This document shows positions 46,172 through 53,922 of a DNA stretch of 53,922 nt, piece after piece (position 1 is the first letter of the stretch; each line of letters opens with the position of its first letter). Source of the stretch: Bombilactobacillus apium (GTDB lineage: Bacteria; Bacillota; Bacilli; Lactobacillales; Lactobacillaceae). The position numbers were made by a program, and so were the translations under genes. Location of the stretch: contig NZ_JABZEC010000007.1 in assembly GCF_013385145.1 (NCBI RefSeq), forward strand, positions 1 to 53,922, read 5' to 3'. The notes under the pieces were generated by a model. The model did not search any database, was not told where the DNA came from, and saw only the letters and a program-made list of their open reading frames with translations.

Positions 46172-48007
46172 ATGCCGGAGCAAGATTTAACTGAAAGACA
46201 AAAATATATTCGTAATTTTTCTATTGTGGCGCATATTGACCATGGAAAGTCGACGATTGCTGATCGGATTTTAGAATTAACAGATACTGTGGCCAAGAGA
46301 GATATGGAAAATCAAATCTTGGATAATATGGAAATCGAACGTGAGCGGGGTATTACCATCAAACTGAATGCGGTCGAACTGCAATATCAGGCCCAAGATG
46401 GCCATAATTACACTTTTCACCTGATTGATACTCCCGGACATGTGGACTTTTCTTATGAAGTATCCCGAAGTTTAGCGGCCTGTGAAGGGGCACTATTAGT
46501 CGTAGATGCAGCTCAAGGAGTAGAGGCTCAGACGATGGCCAACGCTTATTTAGCTGTCGATAATGATCTGGAAATTATTCCAGTTTTGAACAAAGTTGAT
46601 CTTCCTTCCGCCGACCCTGATTTGGTCAAGTCCGAAATTGAGGATATGGTTGGAATTGATGCCGAAGATGCCGTTTTAACAAGTGCCAAAAAGGGGACGG
46701 GAATTCCAGAACTTTTGGAACGGATTGTACAGGATGTCCCGGCTCCAACAGGTGATTTACAGGCGCCTTTGAAAGCCTTAATTTTTGACTCAGTTTATGA
46801 TAGTTATCGTGGAGTGGTCCTCAGTATTCGGGTTCTTGATGGTCAGGTCAAAGTTGGCGATCAAATTGAACTGATGAACAATGGTAAGAAATTTGAAGTC
46901 ACGGAAGTGGGTGTTATGTCGCCCAAGGCTGTACCGCGAAAAAGTTTAATGGTCGGAGATGTGGGTTATTTAACGGCCAGCATTAAAAATGTGCAAGATA
47001 CCCGGGTTGGGGATACAATTACCTCCGCAGAAAATTCGACTGCGGAAGCCCTGCCCGGTTATCGGAAGATTACACCGATGGTTTATTCCGGGATGTATCC
47101 TGTCGATAATGCTAAGTATAGTGATTTAAGGGAATCTTTAGAGAAATTGCAACTCAATGACGCTGCTTTGGAATTTGTCCCGGAAACTTCACAAGCCTTA
47201 GGTTTTGGTTTCCGGGTCGGCTTCTTAGGTCTTTTGCATATGGACGTTATTCAAGAACGCTTAGAACGAGAATTTGATTTGGACTTGATTATGACAGCTC
47301 CATCGGTTAATTATGAAGTTGTTTTAACCACGGGAGAGTCGGAAATTATTGATAATCCTTCAGCCTTGCCCGAACCCAGTGCAATTCGTGAAATTAAGGA
47401 ACCAATGGTTCACGCGGAAATTATGGTTCCTAAAAACTACGTGGGAGCCGTGATGGAGTTAGCTCAGCGGAAGCGGGGCCAGTTCCAGACGATGGATTAT
47501 TTGGATGATTACCATGTGAAAATCATTTATAATTTGCCCCTAGCTGAAATTATCTATGATTTCTTTGACAGTTTGAAATCTAGCACTCACGGGTTTGCTT
47601 CTTTGGATTATCATTTGTTGGATTATGAAGTTTCGCAAATGGTGAAAATGGATATTCTTCTGAATGGGGAAGCTGTTGATGCTTTGAGTTTTATCGTCCA
47701 TCAAGACTTTGCTTATCAACGAGGACGCGCGATTGTTCAAAAGCTGAAGACAATCATTCCGCGGCAACAATTTGAAGTGGCTATTCAGGCGGCTATTGGG
47801 ACTAAGATTGTCGCCCGTTCAACCGTTAAGGCTTATCGAAAAGATGTCACCGGTCCTTTATACGGCGGTGATCAGACGCGGAAGAATAAGCTCTTAGATA
47901 AGCAAAAAAAGGGTAAAAAACGAATGAAAGACGTCGGGCGCGTTAGTGTACCGCAGGCTGCTTTCATGGCCGTTTTACAAGTCGGTGATGATGATTTAAA
48001 GAATTAA
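46172..48007 (+). CDS. lepA: Elongation factor 4 (LepA)
   Basis: Ribosome-associated GTPase related to EF-G. The 611 residues have [20 protein letters not shown] at the start, the switch [48 protein letters not shown]-like domains and the LepA-specific C-terminal domain ([20 protein letters not shown], then [10 protein letters not shown]). ATG 46172 follows AAGGAG. It has its own promoter behind the dnaJ terminator. Confidence 0.98.
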   Translation: MPEQDLTERQKYIRNFSIVAHIDHGKSTIADRILELTDTVAKRDMENQILDNMEIERERGITIKLNAVELQYQAQDGHNYTFHLIDTPGHVDFSYEVSRSLAACEGALLVVDAAQGVEAQTMANAYLAVDNDLEIIPVLNKVDLPSADPDLVKSEIEDMVGIDAEDAVLTSAKKGTGIPELLERIVQDVPAPTGDLQAPLKALIFDSVYDSYRGVVLSIRVLDGQVKVGDQIELMNNGKKFEVTEVGVMSPKAVPRKSLMVGDVGYLTASIKNVQDTRVGDTITSAENSTAEALPGYRKITPMVYSGMYPVDNAKYSDLRESLEKLQLNDAALEFVPETSQALGFGFRVGFLGLLHMDVIQERLEREFDLDLIMTAPSVNYEVVLTTGESEIIDNPSALPEPSAIREIKEPMVHAEIMVPKNYVGAVMELAQRKRGQFQTMDYLDDYHVKIIYNLPLAEIIYDFFDSLKSSTHGFASLDYHLLDYEVSQMVKMDILLNGEAVDALSFIVHQDFAYQRGRAIVQKLKTIIPRQQFEVAIQAAIGTKIVARSTVKAYRKDVTGPLYGGDQTRKNKLLDKQKKGKKRMKDVGRVSVPQAAFMAVLQVGDDDLKN

Positions 48008-48037
48008 GATCTTAATAGGTATAGGAGTAAAAATATT

Positions 48038-50362
48038 TTGGGATTAGCTTATCAATGGCAACCGGGGCCGTCCGTTCAAGTAACGCACCAGACCGAATTG
48101 GCTCAGAGTTTAAATTTGCCTGTAGTTTTGGTGCAGCTCCTGGCTCAACGGGGGTTGACTGAGGAAGAACAGATTCGGGATTTTTTGGAACCTAAGATTG
48201 AGGATTTACATGATCCCTATCAGTTACATGATTTAGATCAAGCGGTTCAGCGAATTCAGACCGCCATTAGTGAAAAGCAAAAAATGATCGTCTATGGCGA
48301 TTACGACGCCGATGGAATCACCAGTACAACCATCATGTGGACGGCGATTAAGAAATTGGGTGGAATAATTGATTACTATGTTCCCGACCGTTTTAAAGAC
48401 GGCTACGGACCTAATTTGCAACGCTATCAGGAGTTTGTTGCCGCGGGTTATCAACTAATTATTACGGTGGATAATGGTGTAACTGGCGTGGAAGAGGTGG
48501 CTTATGCCCAGAGTCAAGGGGTCGATGTCGTGATCACCGATCACCATAATTTACCAGTCCAATTGCCAAAAGCCGTAGCAATTGTCCATCCGCAGCATCC
48601 TGATCAGACCTATCCTTGTCCCTATTTGGCCGGAGCCGGGGTGGCTTTTAAAGTGGCTAGTGCCTTGTGGGGACGGGTTCCCCAAGAATTACTTGATCTT
48701 GCAGCCATTGGGACAATCGCGGATGTGGTGGAATTAGAAGGTGAAAATCGAACCTTAGTAGCTTTGGGACTTCAGCAAATGCGCCAAGAACCACGGCTAG
48801 GGTTAAGCTACTTATGTAAAAAAGCTAGTGTTCAGCTAGCTAGTTTGAGTGAAGAAGATATCGGCTTTCAGATTGCTCCCCGCCTCAACGCCTTGGGACG
48901 GCTGGATCAAGCTTCTAAGGGCGTGGCACTTTTAAGTAGTAGCGATCCCGATCAAGCCCAAGCTTTGGCGACAGAAATTGAACACTTGAATCGTGAGCGC
49001 AAGACTATGACTCAAGAAGTTCTAACAGCCGCTAATGAGCAAGCCCAAGCGCAGCTAGAGCAAGGGGCTAAGGTTTTAGTGATCGCTGGTCATGGTTGGC
49101 ATCAAGGAATTTTAGGAATTGTTGCGGGGCGAATTCTCCAAGCCAGTCAGTGCCCAACTTTAATTTTGAATATTGATTCTCAGGGAGCGGCAACTGGTTC
49201 CGGTCGGAGTCGGGAAGATTTTGATTTATATCAAGCTCTGTGCCAATTTCGGGAGTCATTTACGAAATTTGGGGGTCATCCGCAAGCTTGTGGTATCACC
49301 TTGGAAGAAAAAGAAATTGAACCCTTACGGCAAAATTTAAATCGACTTCCCCAAGCGCAAGCTTTAGAACAAACAGAATATCCCAAACGACAGTATGATT
49401 TAGAATTACCTTTGAATCAAGTAACCTTGGAATTTTATCAACAATTACAACGTTTAGCACCCTTTGGTCAAAGTAATCCGCAGCCTCGTTTTAAAATTAC
49501 CCATTTTCAGCAAGCAAATGTCCAGTATTTGGGTAAAAAGAGCCAAGACCACTTAAAAATAACTTTACGGCAGCATCGCCAATACTTAGATAGTGTCGGC
49601 TTTGGTCAGGGAGAATGGGTTCCGCGTTTACAGGCTAGTGGTTTGCATGCGGTTTATGGTACTTTGATGGCCAATCATTGGCGTAGACAAACGCGTTTAC
49701 AAGTCAATTTAGCTGATGTTGAGCCATTTGCTACCCAGCAAGTTTATCTTTTACCGCAAACCAAGCAGCGATGGCTAGATCTTCGCCAAACCCCAGCTAG
49801 TATTTGGACACAGACTCCGGGCAACTTTCTCTTCTTTCGGGAGCATAATTTACAAGAATTTCAAAAATTATATCCTCAAGCTTCTTGTTATCCGATTGAA
49901 CAGGCTCCCGTCGGTTTAAAGAAGAGTCTGATCATAGATCGGCCGCATAACTTAGATACTTTTCAAGATTTTTGGCAACGACAAGCTGACCCTGAACTAG
50001 CTTTCGTTTTTCAAACCAAGAATCTAGATTATTATCAAAATTTGCCGGAACATGACCAATGGCAGCAGTGTTTGAAATATTTTTGGTCCCATCAAAACTT
50101 ACATTTAACAGATTTGGAAACTTTGAGTAATTATTTAGCCTTGACCAGTGGTCAACTAAATTCTGTCCTAGCCGTGTTTTCTGAACTGAATTTTGTTAAA
50201 ATAACTAATGGTGTGTTGACTAAGCCTACAGCTGTCAAAACTTGTCCCTTAGCGTCTTCGAAAACTTATCGACACTGGGAGCAGTTGACCGCCGTCCAAA
50301 ATAAATTAATCAATTCTAACTTTACCGAGATGGTTGCTTATCTTGAAGCCCTGGGTAAATAA
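48038..50362 (+). CDS. recJ: Single-stranded-DNA exonuclease RecJ
   Basis: 5-3 exonuclease for recombination and mismatch or base-excision repair. The 774 residues have the DHH phosphoesterase motifs: VYGDYDADGITSTTI (motif I), TVDNGVTGVEE (motif II), VITDHHNLP (DHH, motif III) and IGTIADVVELEGENR (motif IV), then DHHA1 with GRSREDFDLYQAL and GGHPQACGITL. The last 200 or so residues (from about 575) are the Firmicutes-specific C-terminal region. TTG 48038 follows TAGGAGT. It is followed by apt. Confidence 0.95.
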   Translation: MGLAYQWQPGPSVQVTHQTELAQSLNLPVVLVQLLAQRGLTEEEQIRDFLEPKIEDLHDPYQLHDLDQAVQRIQTAISEKQKMIVYGDYDADGITSTTIMWTAIKKLGGIIDYYVPDRFKDGYGPNLQRYQEFVAAGYQLIITVDNGVTGVEEVAYAQSQGVDVVITDHHNLPVQLPKAVAIVHPQHPDQTYPCPYLAGAGVAFKVASALWGRVPQELLDLAAIGTIADVVELEGENRTLVALGLQQMRQEPRLGLSYLCKKASVQLASLSEEDIGFQIAPRLNALGRLDQASKGVALLSSSDPDQAQALATEIEHLNRERKTMTQEVLTAANEQAQAQLEQGAKVLVIAGHGWHQGILGIVAGRILQASQCPTLILNIDSQGAATGSGRSREDFDLYQALCQFRESFTKFGGHPQACGITLEEKEIEPLRQNLNRLPQAQALEQTEYPKRQYDLELPLNQVTLEFYQQLQRLAPFGQSNPQPRFKITHFQQANVQYLGKKSQDHLKITLRQHRQYLDSVGFGQGEWVPRLQASGLHAVYGTLMANHWRRQTRLQVNLADVEPFATQQVYLLPQTKQRWLDLRQTPASIWTQTPGNFLFFREHNLQEFQKLYPQASCYPIEQAPVGLKKSLIIDRPHNLDTFQDFWQRQADPELAFVFQTKNLDYYQNLPEHDQWQQCLKYFWSHQNLHLTDLETLSNYLALTSGQLNSVLAVFSELNFVKITNGVLTKPTAVKTCPLASSKTYRHWEQLTAVQNKLINSNFTEMVAYLEALGK

Positions 50363-50379
50363 TTTGAGGGAGATTGGAC

Positions 50380-50892
50380 ATGGATTACAAAAAATATATC
50401 GCCGACGTACCAGATTTTCCAGAACCGGGAGTTATGTTTCGTGATATTTCGCCATTAATGTGTGATGGACAGGCATACGCTGCGGCAACAGATGAAATTG
50501 CCGCTTATGCCAAGTCTAAGGGTACCGAGATGATCGTTGGTCCAGAAGCCCGCGGCTTTATTGTTGGTTGTCCCGTGGCTTATAAATTGGGAGTCGGCTT
50601 TGCACCTGCTCGAAAGAAGGGGAAACTTCCTCGAGAAACGGTTTCAGTAACCTATGACCTAGAATATGGCCAAGCTTCTTTGTATATGCAAACGGATGCC
50701 GTTCGACCCGGACAAAAGGTTCTAGTAGTTGATGATTTAATGGCAACGGGAGGTACTTTGGCAGCAACTATTAAACTAGTAGAAGAATTAGGTGGAATTG
50801 TTGTGGGAACAGCCTTTCTGATTGAATTGACAGAGCTAGGTGGCCGTGATAAAATAAATGAATACGATATGTTCACTTTGATGAAATATTAG
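50380..50892 (+). CDS. apt: Adenine phosphoribosyltransferase
   Basis: Salvages adenine to AMP with PRPP. About 170 residues: [20 protein letters not shown] with the conserved FPxPGxxFRDISPL, the base-binding [38 protein letters not shown] and the PRPP loop [21 protein letters not shown] 50380 follows GAGGGAG; an in-frame TTG at 50374 adds two residues. The recJ-apt neighbourhood is common in Firmicutes. Its stop is part of a terminator stem. Confidence 0.97.
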   Translation: MDYKKYIADVPDFPEPGVMFRDISPLMCDGQAYAAATDEIAAYAKSKGTEMIVGPEARGFIVGCPVAYKLGVGFAPARKKGKLPRETVSVTYDLEYGQASLYMQTDAVRPGQKVLVVDDLMATGGTLAATIKLVEELGGIVVGTAFLIELTELGGRDKINEYDMFTLMKY

Positions 50893-50913
50893 GTAGCTGA
50901 GGCTACTTTTTTT
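50892..50913 (+). terminator. Intrinsic terminator after apt
   Basis: GTAGC (50893-50897) and GCTAC (50902-50906) with a TGAG loop, followed by seven T. It begins at the last base of the apt stop codon and ends just before the tRNA. Confidence 0.75.
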
Positions 50914-50915
50914 CT

Positions 50916-51003
50916 GGAGAGTTGGCAGAGTGGTAATGCACCGGACTCGAAATCCGGCGAACCGGTTAAGACCGGCGCGCAGGTTCAAATCCTGTACTCT
51001 CCT
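50916..51003 (+). tRNA. tRNA-Ser (anticodon CGA)
   Basis: The 88-base gene has acceptor strands GGAGAGT (50916-50922) and ACTCTCC (50996-51002), an anticodon stem CCGGA/TCCGG around loop CTCGAAA (anticodon CGA, reading UCG), a long variable arm (ACCGG-TTAAG-CCGG type) that marks a class II serine tRNA, and a T arm with GGTTCAAATCC. CCA is not encoded. It is followed by a terminator and then by genes of accessory character. Confidence 0.95.
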
Positions 51004-51025
51004 TTCTAAGTGTCAATACAAGAAT

Positions 51026-51058
51026 ATTCCGCGACCTTTCTAGATTGCGGATTTTTTT
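51026..51058 (+). terminator. Intrinsic terminator after tRNA-Ser
   Basis: ATTCCGC (51026-51032) pairs with GCGGAT (51047-51052), followed by TTTTTT. The remainder of the gap to 51246 shows no clear promoter or gene. Confidence 0.7.
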
Positions 51059-51245
51059 GTGTCTTTAAAATTAGCTGGGGGCGGATTGTTCAGATGAGTA
51101 CGAGAAATATAGATTACTTCTGAGAGGCGGCATACTTGTTGAATCACTGTTATCTGAGTGAAGTATAGCTATAAGATAAAAAGTGACTCCAACTGTATTT
51201 CTAATAATCGGTAGAATTAGGGATTAAAGATGAAGGAGAAAAAAT

Positions 51246-52637
51246 TTGCAAACAGTTTTAATAGCCGTTGGACTCATACTTGTTGTTGCCCTAGTCGTTT
51301 TCCTCATCACTAAGCGATACTCACATTTTAATTTGTCCGATAAAACATCTCACGATAGACAAACAAACGAAAAAGTTGATGCAGATACTCCATTAGAAAG
51401 TCCAAAACTGGGGTATTTTCAAGAAATCACTTTACCGAATGAGTTTAATTTTAGTGGATATAAGAAGCTTAAACATAGCGACTTAATTCTCACAACCTTT
51501 GATCAATTGGTTCCATCTTTAGCTACTGGAACATCGGCAGTAACATCAAAGTTAGCATATGATGCTACCAAAGGAACGTATCAAGCTATTTTAGAACCTG
51601 GTAAAGAACTTATGAAATCTGCTAAGACACCGGGACGTTTTAGAGGGATCGCTAAACGAGCAAAACATCCTGGTATTGCCGGTCAAGCAGAGTTGGAGAA
51701 AGTAAATGAAAAGCTCCCTAAACTAGCGACTAAAGCTGCTGTTCTGGAAAACGCAACGGCAGTTGTGTCTATGACCGTGGGCCAATATTATATGACAGAG
51801 ATTAATGAAAAATTGGGCGAAATAGATAAATCATTAGAATCTATCAAAAACTTTCAGAACATAGAGCTTTTAGCGGATATTCGCTCCGTTATCCGCGAAA
51901 CACGGCATATTGCAACTTTTAATGAAGAGATTATTGCTAATGAATCTGAGCGTCTAGAGTCTCGAAAGCATGTCCGGGAATTAGAAGAAAAAACTGCCAA
52001 ACTTTTAGATCAAGTAAATGGGTTGATTAAAGCACAACTTGTTGATGTACACAAATTTGAAGAGTACGAACAATCTACGCGTGATATTGCTACCGCGATG
52101 TCGGCGCAAACTTCATTACTCGCTACTCTTCAAGAACTTAGTCGGCTTATCGTCGTATTAAGCAATTCTGAGATTTCTCAGGAAAGAGCCGAAGTGACGT
52201 ATAAAGAGCTTAGTGAAAATTCGTTAAATGTCCAGATTGAATTGCAAAATTGGCATAAAAAGGAAATCGAACAGCTACACATTGATCTGAAACAAGCCCG
52301 TTATCCCAAGACAGGAATCAAAAAGATCGTGAGTCAGCCGGTTAAGCTAATTAATCAAGCATTTGCGTTTCAAGAAATATCCCAAAAAACTTTAGAACAA
52401 ATAAATTCTGAAAGCTTACCTCGACAGACCGAATTACCTGAAACTGCGGGATATCAGCAACCTGTGGAGCTGTTGATTTCTGAAAACCAGATTTATTACC
52501 GCATACCAGATTTAAAGGACGAGACTACTTCCAGGCCAGGGTCGGGGAATCACTTTAATCTCAGTTTATATTCTTATAAGATTTTGCATTATTACAATGT
52601 GCTAGTCTTATTAATATCATTATTTGGTCTATATTAA
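51246..52637 (+). CDS. Unrecognised membrane-anchored helical protein
   Basis: I do not recognise this 463-residue protein. It has one N-terminal transmembrane helix (VLIAVGLILVVALVVFLI) and a charged stretch, then from about residue 70 a helical body with small-residue segments (TGTSAVTSKLAYDATKGTY; AAVLENATAVVSMTVGQYY) and long coiled-coil-like helices (INEKLGEIDKSLESIKNF; SERLESRKHVRELEEKTAKL). The last 35 residues (from TSRPGSGN) look unlike the rest and end in a hydrophobic run. A one-base shift near 52524 would instead give DYFQARVGESL and a stop, so the tail may be a frameshift product. TTG 51246 follows AAGGAG. Context is tRNA-Ser upstream and a second unknown gene and hsdS downstream. 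Confidence 0.75.
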   Translation: MQTVLIAVGLILVVALVVFLITKRYSHFNLSDKTSHDRQTNEKVDADTPLESPKLGYFQEITLPNEFNFSGYKKLKHSDLILTTFDQLVPSLATGTSAVTSKLAYDATKGTYQAILEPGKELMKSAKTPGRFRGIAKRAKHPGIAGQAELEKVNEKLPKLATKAAVLENATAVVSMTVGQYYMTEINEKLGEIDKSLESIKNFQNIELLADIRSVIRETRHIATFNEEIIANESERLESRKHVRELEEKTAKLLDQVNGLIKAQLVDVHKFEEYEQSTRDIATAMSAQTSLLATLQELSRLIVVLSNSEISQERAEVTYKELSENSLNVQIELQNWHKKEIEQLHIDLKQARYPKTGIKKIVSQPVKLINQAFAFQEISQKTLEQINSESLPRQTELPETAGYQQPVELLISENQIYYRIPDLKDETTSRPGSGNHFNLSLYSYKILHYYNVLVLLISLFGLY

Positions 52638-52753
52638 CGGGTAGGTATTTTAGATAATTAAATTATTGGATCGAAAAAGATTTTTTGAAAACTATAAAAG
52701 TGGAATTTTGTTAGGAATTTAACTAAAGAAAGCGCCATTAAGGGGTATCCAAT

Positions 52754-53347
52754 ATGAGTGTTCCATATCAATATTTACAAATTTTTAGTAATATCGAAGA
52801 GGAGATTATTGAACTATCCTATAAGATAACATTTGATGAAGATCAAAAAAGGACATATTCAACCTACATTGGTGAGTTAGAATTACGAATATTTACTCTT
52901 ATGGAATCTGTAATTAAATTTCGAACACCGGAAATGTCTCAAAATGAGAAATACGAAGAACGATTTAAGAAATTATATTCATCCAAGACTCAACTACCAA
53001 ATATCTATGTTGTTCTGAACAGTTATAATCTGAATAAAAAAGAATATACGGATATATTAAACAAAGATCAGGATAGAATTACTGGGGTAGTTGATGGAGA
53101 ACTACAAAGGATTAGTAAAAAAAATGAAAAATATAATAATGCTTATCAAAATTTAAGGCATTCATTTATTAATTCATTACCTGTATTTGGTACAGTCGAA
53201 TATTTATTTGAGGCCTTAGCCGTCCTTTACTTAGCCTTAGATACGCCCGGGCTGTCTCATATTTTTGCTGTGTATTATCTTGATAAGGATGGAAAAAAAT
53301 GGATTTGGATCCCATCTAATGTAAGTAAAAGACAATCAATTGAATGA
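52754..53347 (+). CDS. Unrecognised cytoplasmic helical protein, possibly HEPN-like
   Basis: The 197 residues have no signal or membrane segment. Predicted helices include LQIFSNIEEEIIELSYKITF, YIGELELRIFTLMESVIKF and YNNAYQNLRHSFINSLPVFG, followed by TVEYLFEALAVLYLAL. The segment NLRHSF with a following helix recalls the short polar motif of HEPN-type helical bundles, found in abortive-infection and toxin proteins, but the RxxxxH spacing is not clear. This is an inference only. ATG 52754 follows AAGGGGT. AT content is higher than in the housekeeping genes, fitting acquired DNA. It lies 116 bases after the membrane protein and faces hsdS. Confidence 0.65.
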   Translation: MSVPYQYLQIFSNIEEEIIELSYKITFDEDQKRTYSTYIGELELRIFTLMESVIKFRTPEMSQNEKYEERFKKLYSSKTQLPNIYVVLNSYNLNKKEYTDILNKDQDRITGVVDGELQRISKKNEKYNNAYQNLRHSFINSLPVFGTVEYLFEALAVLYLALDTPGLSHIFAVYYLDKDGKKWIWIPSNVSKRQSIE

Positions 53348-53392
53348 TCCTTTATAGTATTCATTAAATTTATTTTTTAATAATTAGTCAAG

Positions 53393-53486
53393 AGAAACCT
53401 GGTCTTGTACCGACTTCCAGAAGTTAGATTTTTGGTCTGACTTTTGGGGGTCGGTACAGTCACTACATCTGTTAGGTTTCTTTTTT
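53393..53486 (+). ncRNA. Long two-level hairpin ending in a T-run
   Basis: Outer stem AGAAACCT (53393-53400) with AGGTTTCT (53474-53481) followed by TTTTT. Inside, GTACCGAC (53407-53414) pairs with GTCGGTAC (53450-53457), continued by CCAGAAGTTAGA (53417-53428) with TCTGACTTTTGG (53436-53447) through two G-U pairs. The inner arm thus has 20 pairs. It could be an elaborate terminator of the preceding gene, a small RNA, or a protein-binding site. I cannot assign it to a known RNA family. Confidence 0.6.
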
Positions 53487-53628
53487 AGTCGTAGCTGATC
53501 CAAAATAGGTGTCGTTAAGATGTGAGTTGATTTTAGGTGCCAAAATATAATACTTTTGGAGTGACTCTGGAATGTTCGGTATTAGTAGTTAGGAAGTAGC
53601 TCAAAATAACTCAAAAATGGGGTTAGAA

Positions 53629-53739
53629 ATGTCAGATTTGAAAATTTTAGATGAACTATTGCTTTTGGGTATTAATAATACTGAATTTTTATGTTTGTCG
53701 GAATCCTTTTATAAAAATATGAATTATAAGTCTGATTAA
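53629..53739 (+). CDS. Possible short ORF, hypothetical
   Basis: ATG 53629 opens 36 codons (MSDLKILDELLLLGINNTEF and on to YKNMNYKSD) ending TAA at 53739. An in-frame ATG at 53617 would add four residues. A GGGG stretch lies ahead of the ATG. The composition is protein-like, but nothing identifies it; it may be the front of a lost gene. Confidence 0.25.
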   Translation: MSDLKILDELLLLGINNTEFLCLSESFYKNMNYKSD

Positions 53740-53744
53740 ATATA

Positions 53745-53921
53745 CTAAAATATAATATTTAGACTTATCGGTGGGGTTACATGAGACTTGCGCTGGTTGA
53801 CTGCAATTAGCTGGTCGATATTACTCAAAAATCTTCCAATTCGCCGTTGTTCAGATAGTTGTGGAATATTTAAATTTTGCTTTAAGAAATCTTTGGTCAC
53901 TAAATTATTCATCATTGTTGC
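53745..53921 (-). CDS. hsdS: Type I restriction-modification specificity subunit HsdS, C-terminal end (partial)
   Basis: The minus strand, open from the window edge, reads MMNNLVTKDFLKQNLNIPQL, then SEQRRIGRFLSNIDQLIAV and NQRK, and stops at 53747-53745. This is the end of a target-recognition domain followed by the second conserved helix of HsdS (PxLxEQxxIGxFxxxLDxLIxxxQRK). HsdS sets the DNA sequence recognised by the HsdR/HsdM complex. After QRK the usual tail of about 15-20 residues (LxxLKxxKKxxLxxMF) is replaced by SHVTPPISLNIIF, so the end is shortened or altered by rearrangement. The rest of the system would lie beyond the window. Confidence 0.75.
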   Translation of the reverse strand, partial: ATMMNNLVTKDFLKQNLNIPQLSEQRRIGRFLSNIDQLIAVNQRKSHVTPPISLNIIF

Positions 53922-53922
53922 C

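Noticed and set aside
51003-53922. Attachment-site repeat of the tRNA-Ser 3-prime end
   Set aside because: I looked for a second copy of the T-arm/acceptor sequence downstream and found none within the window, so an integrated element at this tRNA is not shown; its far end could lie beyond the window.
1-53922. Insertion sequences or transposase genes
   Set aside because: No transposase-like frame or terminal inverted repeats of IS type were seen, even in the pseudogene zones; decay there seems to come from point mutations and deletions.

Overview
The window is a low-GC Firmicutes chromosome segment. Gene order, TTG starts, a lactobacillus-type IF2 and remnants of WxL/BspA surface proteins point to the Lactobacillaceae; I cannot resolve the genus from this sequence. 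Most of it is a conserved housekeeping block, with three patches of decaying or accessory DNA.

Layout. (1) 1-2300: the end of an amino-acid ABC permease, then three broken genes: a PucR-type regulator, an MFS transporter and a carbamate kinase. Together they look like a dead purine/ureide utilisation locus. (2) 2258-4908, minus strand: a thiamine salvage operon thiD-thiM-thiE with its own promoter, TPP riboswitch, riboswitch terminator and end terminator. (3) 5078-10437: a GNAT acetyltransferase, lexA with an SOS box, DUF896 and YneF small proteins, and a heterodimeric ABC exporter. (4) 10712-15907: a secreted GH73 autolysin with four SH3b repeats, then a zone of pseudogenes (ArsR regulator, MFS transporter, BspA-repeat/WxL surface protein). 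(5) 16021-20426: a minus-strand group plsC-DASS transporter-relP, divergent from trmN6-yazA, and a broken secreted protein. (6) 20478-33336: rpsB-tsf-pyrH-frr-uppS-cdsA-rseP-proS-polC and a 5-formyl-THF cyclo-ligase; 33411-33761: an AhpD-like protein. (7) 33927-41183: rimP-nusA-ylxR-ylxQ-infB-rbfA, then truB-ribF. (8) 41195-50892: hrcA-grpE-dnaK-dnaJ under a CIRCE operator, then lepA, recJ and apt. (9) 50916-53922: tRNA-Ser(CGA) followed by two unrecognised genes, a long structured hairpin and the end of a type I restriction specificity gene (hsdS), which looks like an accessory or defence patch.

How it works together. The housekeeping part carries translation (S2, EF-Ts, RRF, ProS, RimP, NusA, IF2, RbfA, TruB, LepA), envelope lipid synthesis (UppS, CdsA, PlsC-like), protein quality control (RseP, DnaK system), DNA replication and repair (PolC, RecJ, LexA) and cofactor or nucleotide salvage (Thi, RibF, 5-FCL, PyrH, Apt). 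Intrinsic terminators between several of these genes divide the blocks into smaller transcription units. The least explained DNA is the region after tRNA-Ser: a membrane-anchored helical protein, a possible HEPN-like protein and an imperfect hairpin of about 90 nt next to hsdS.
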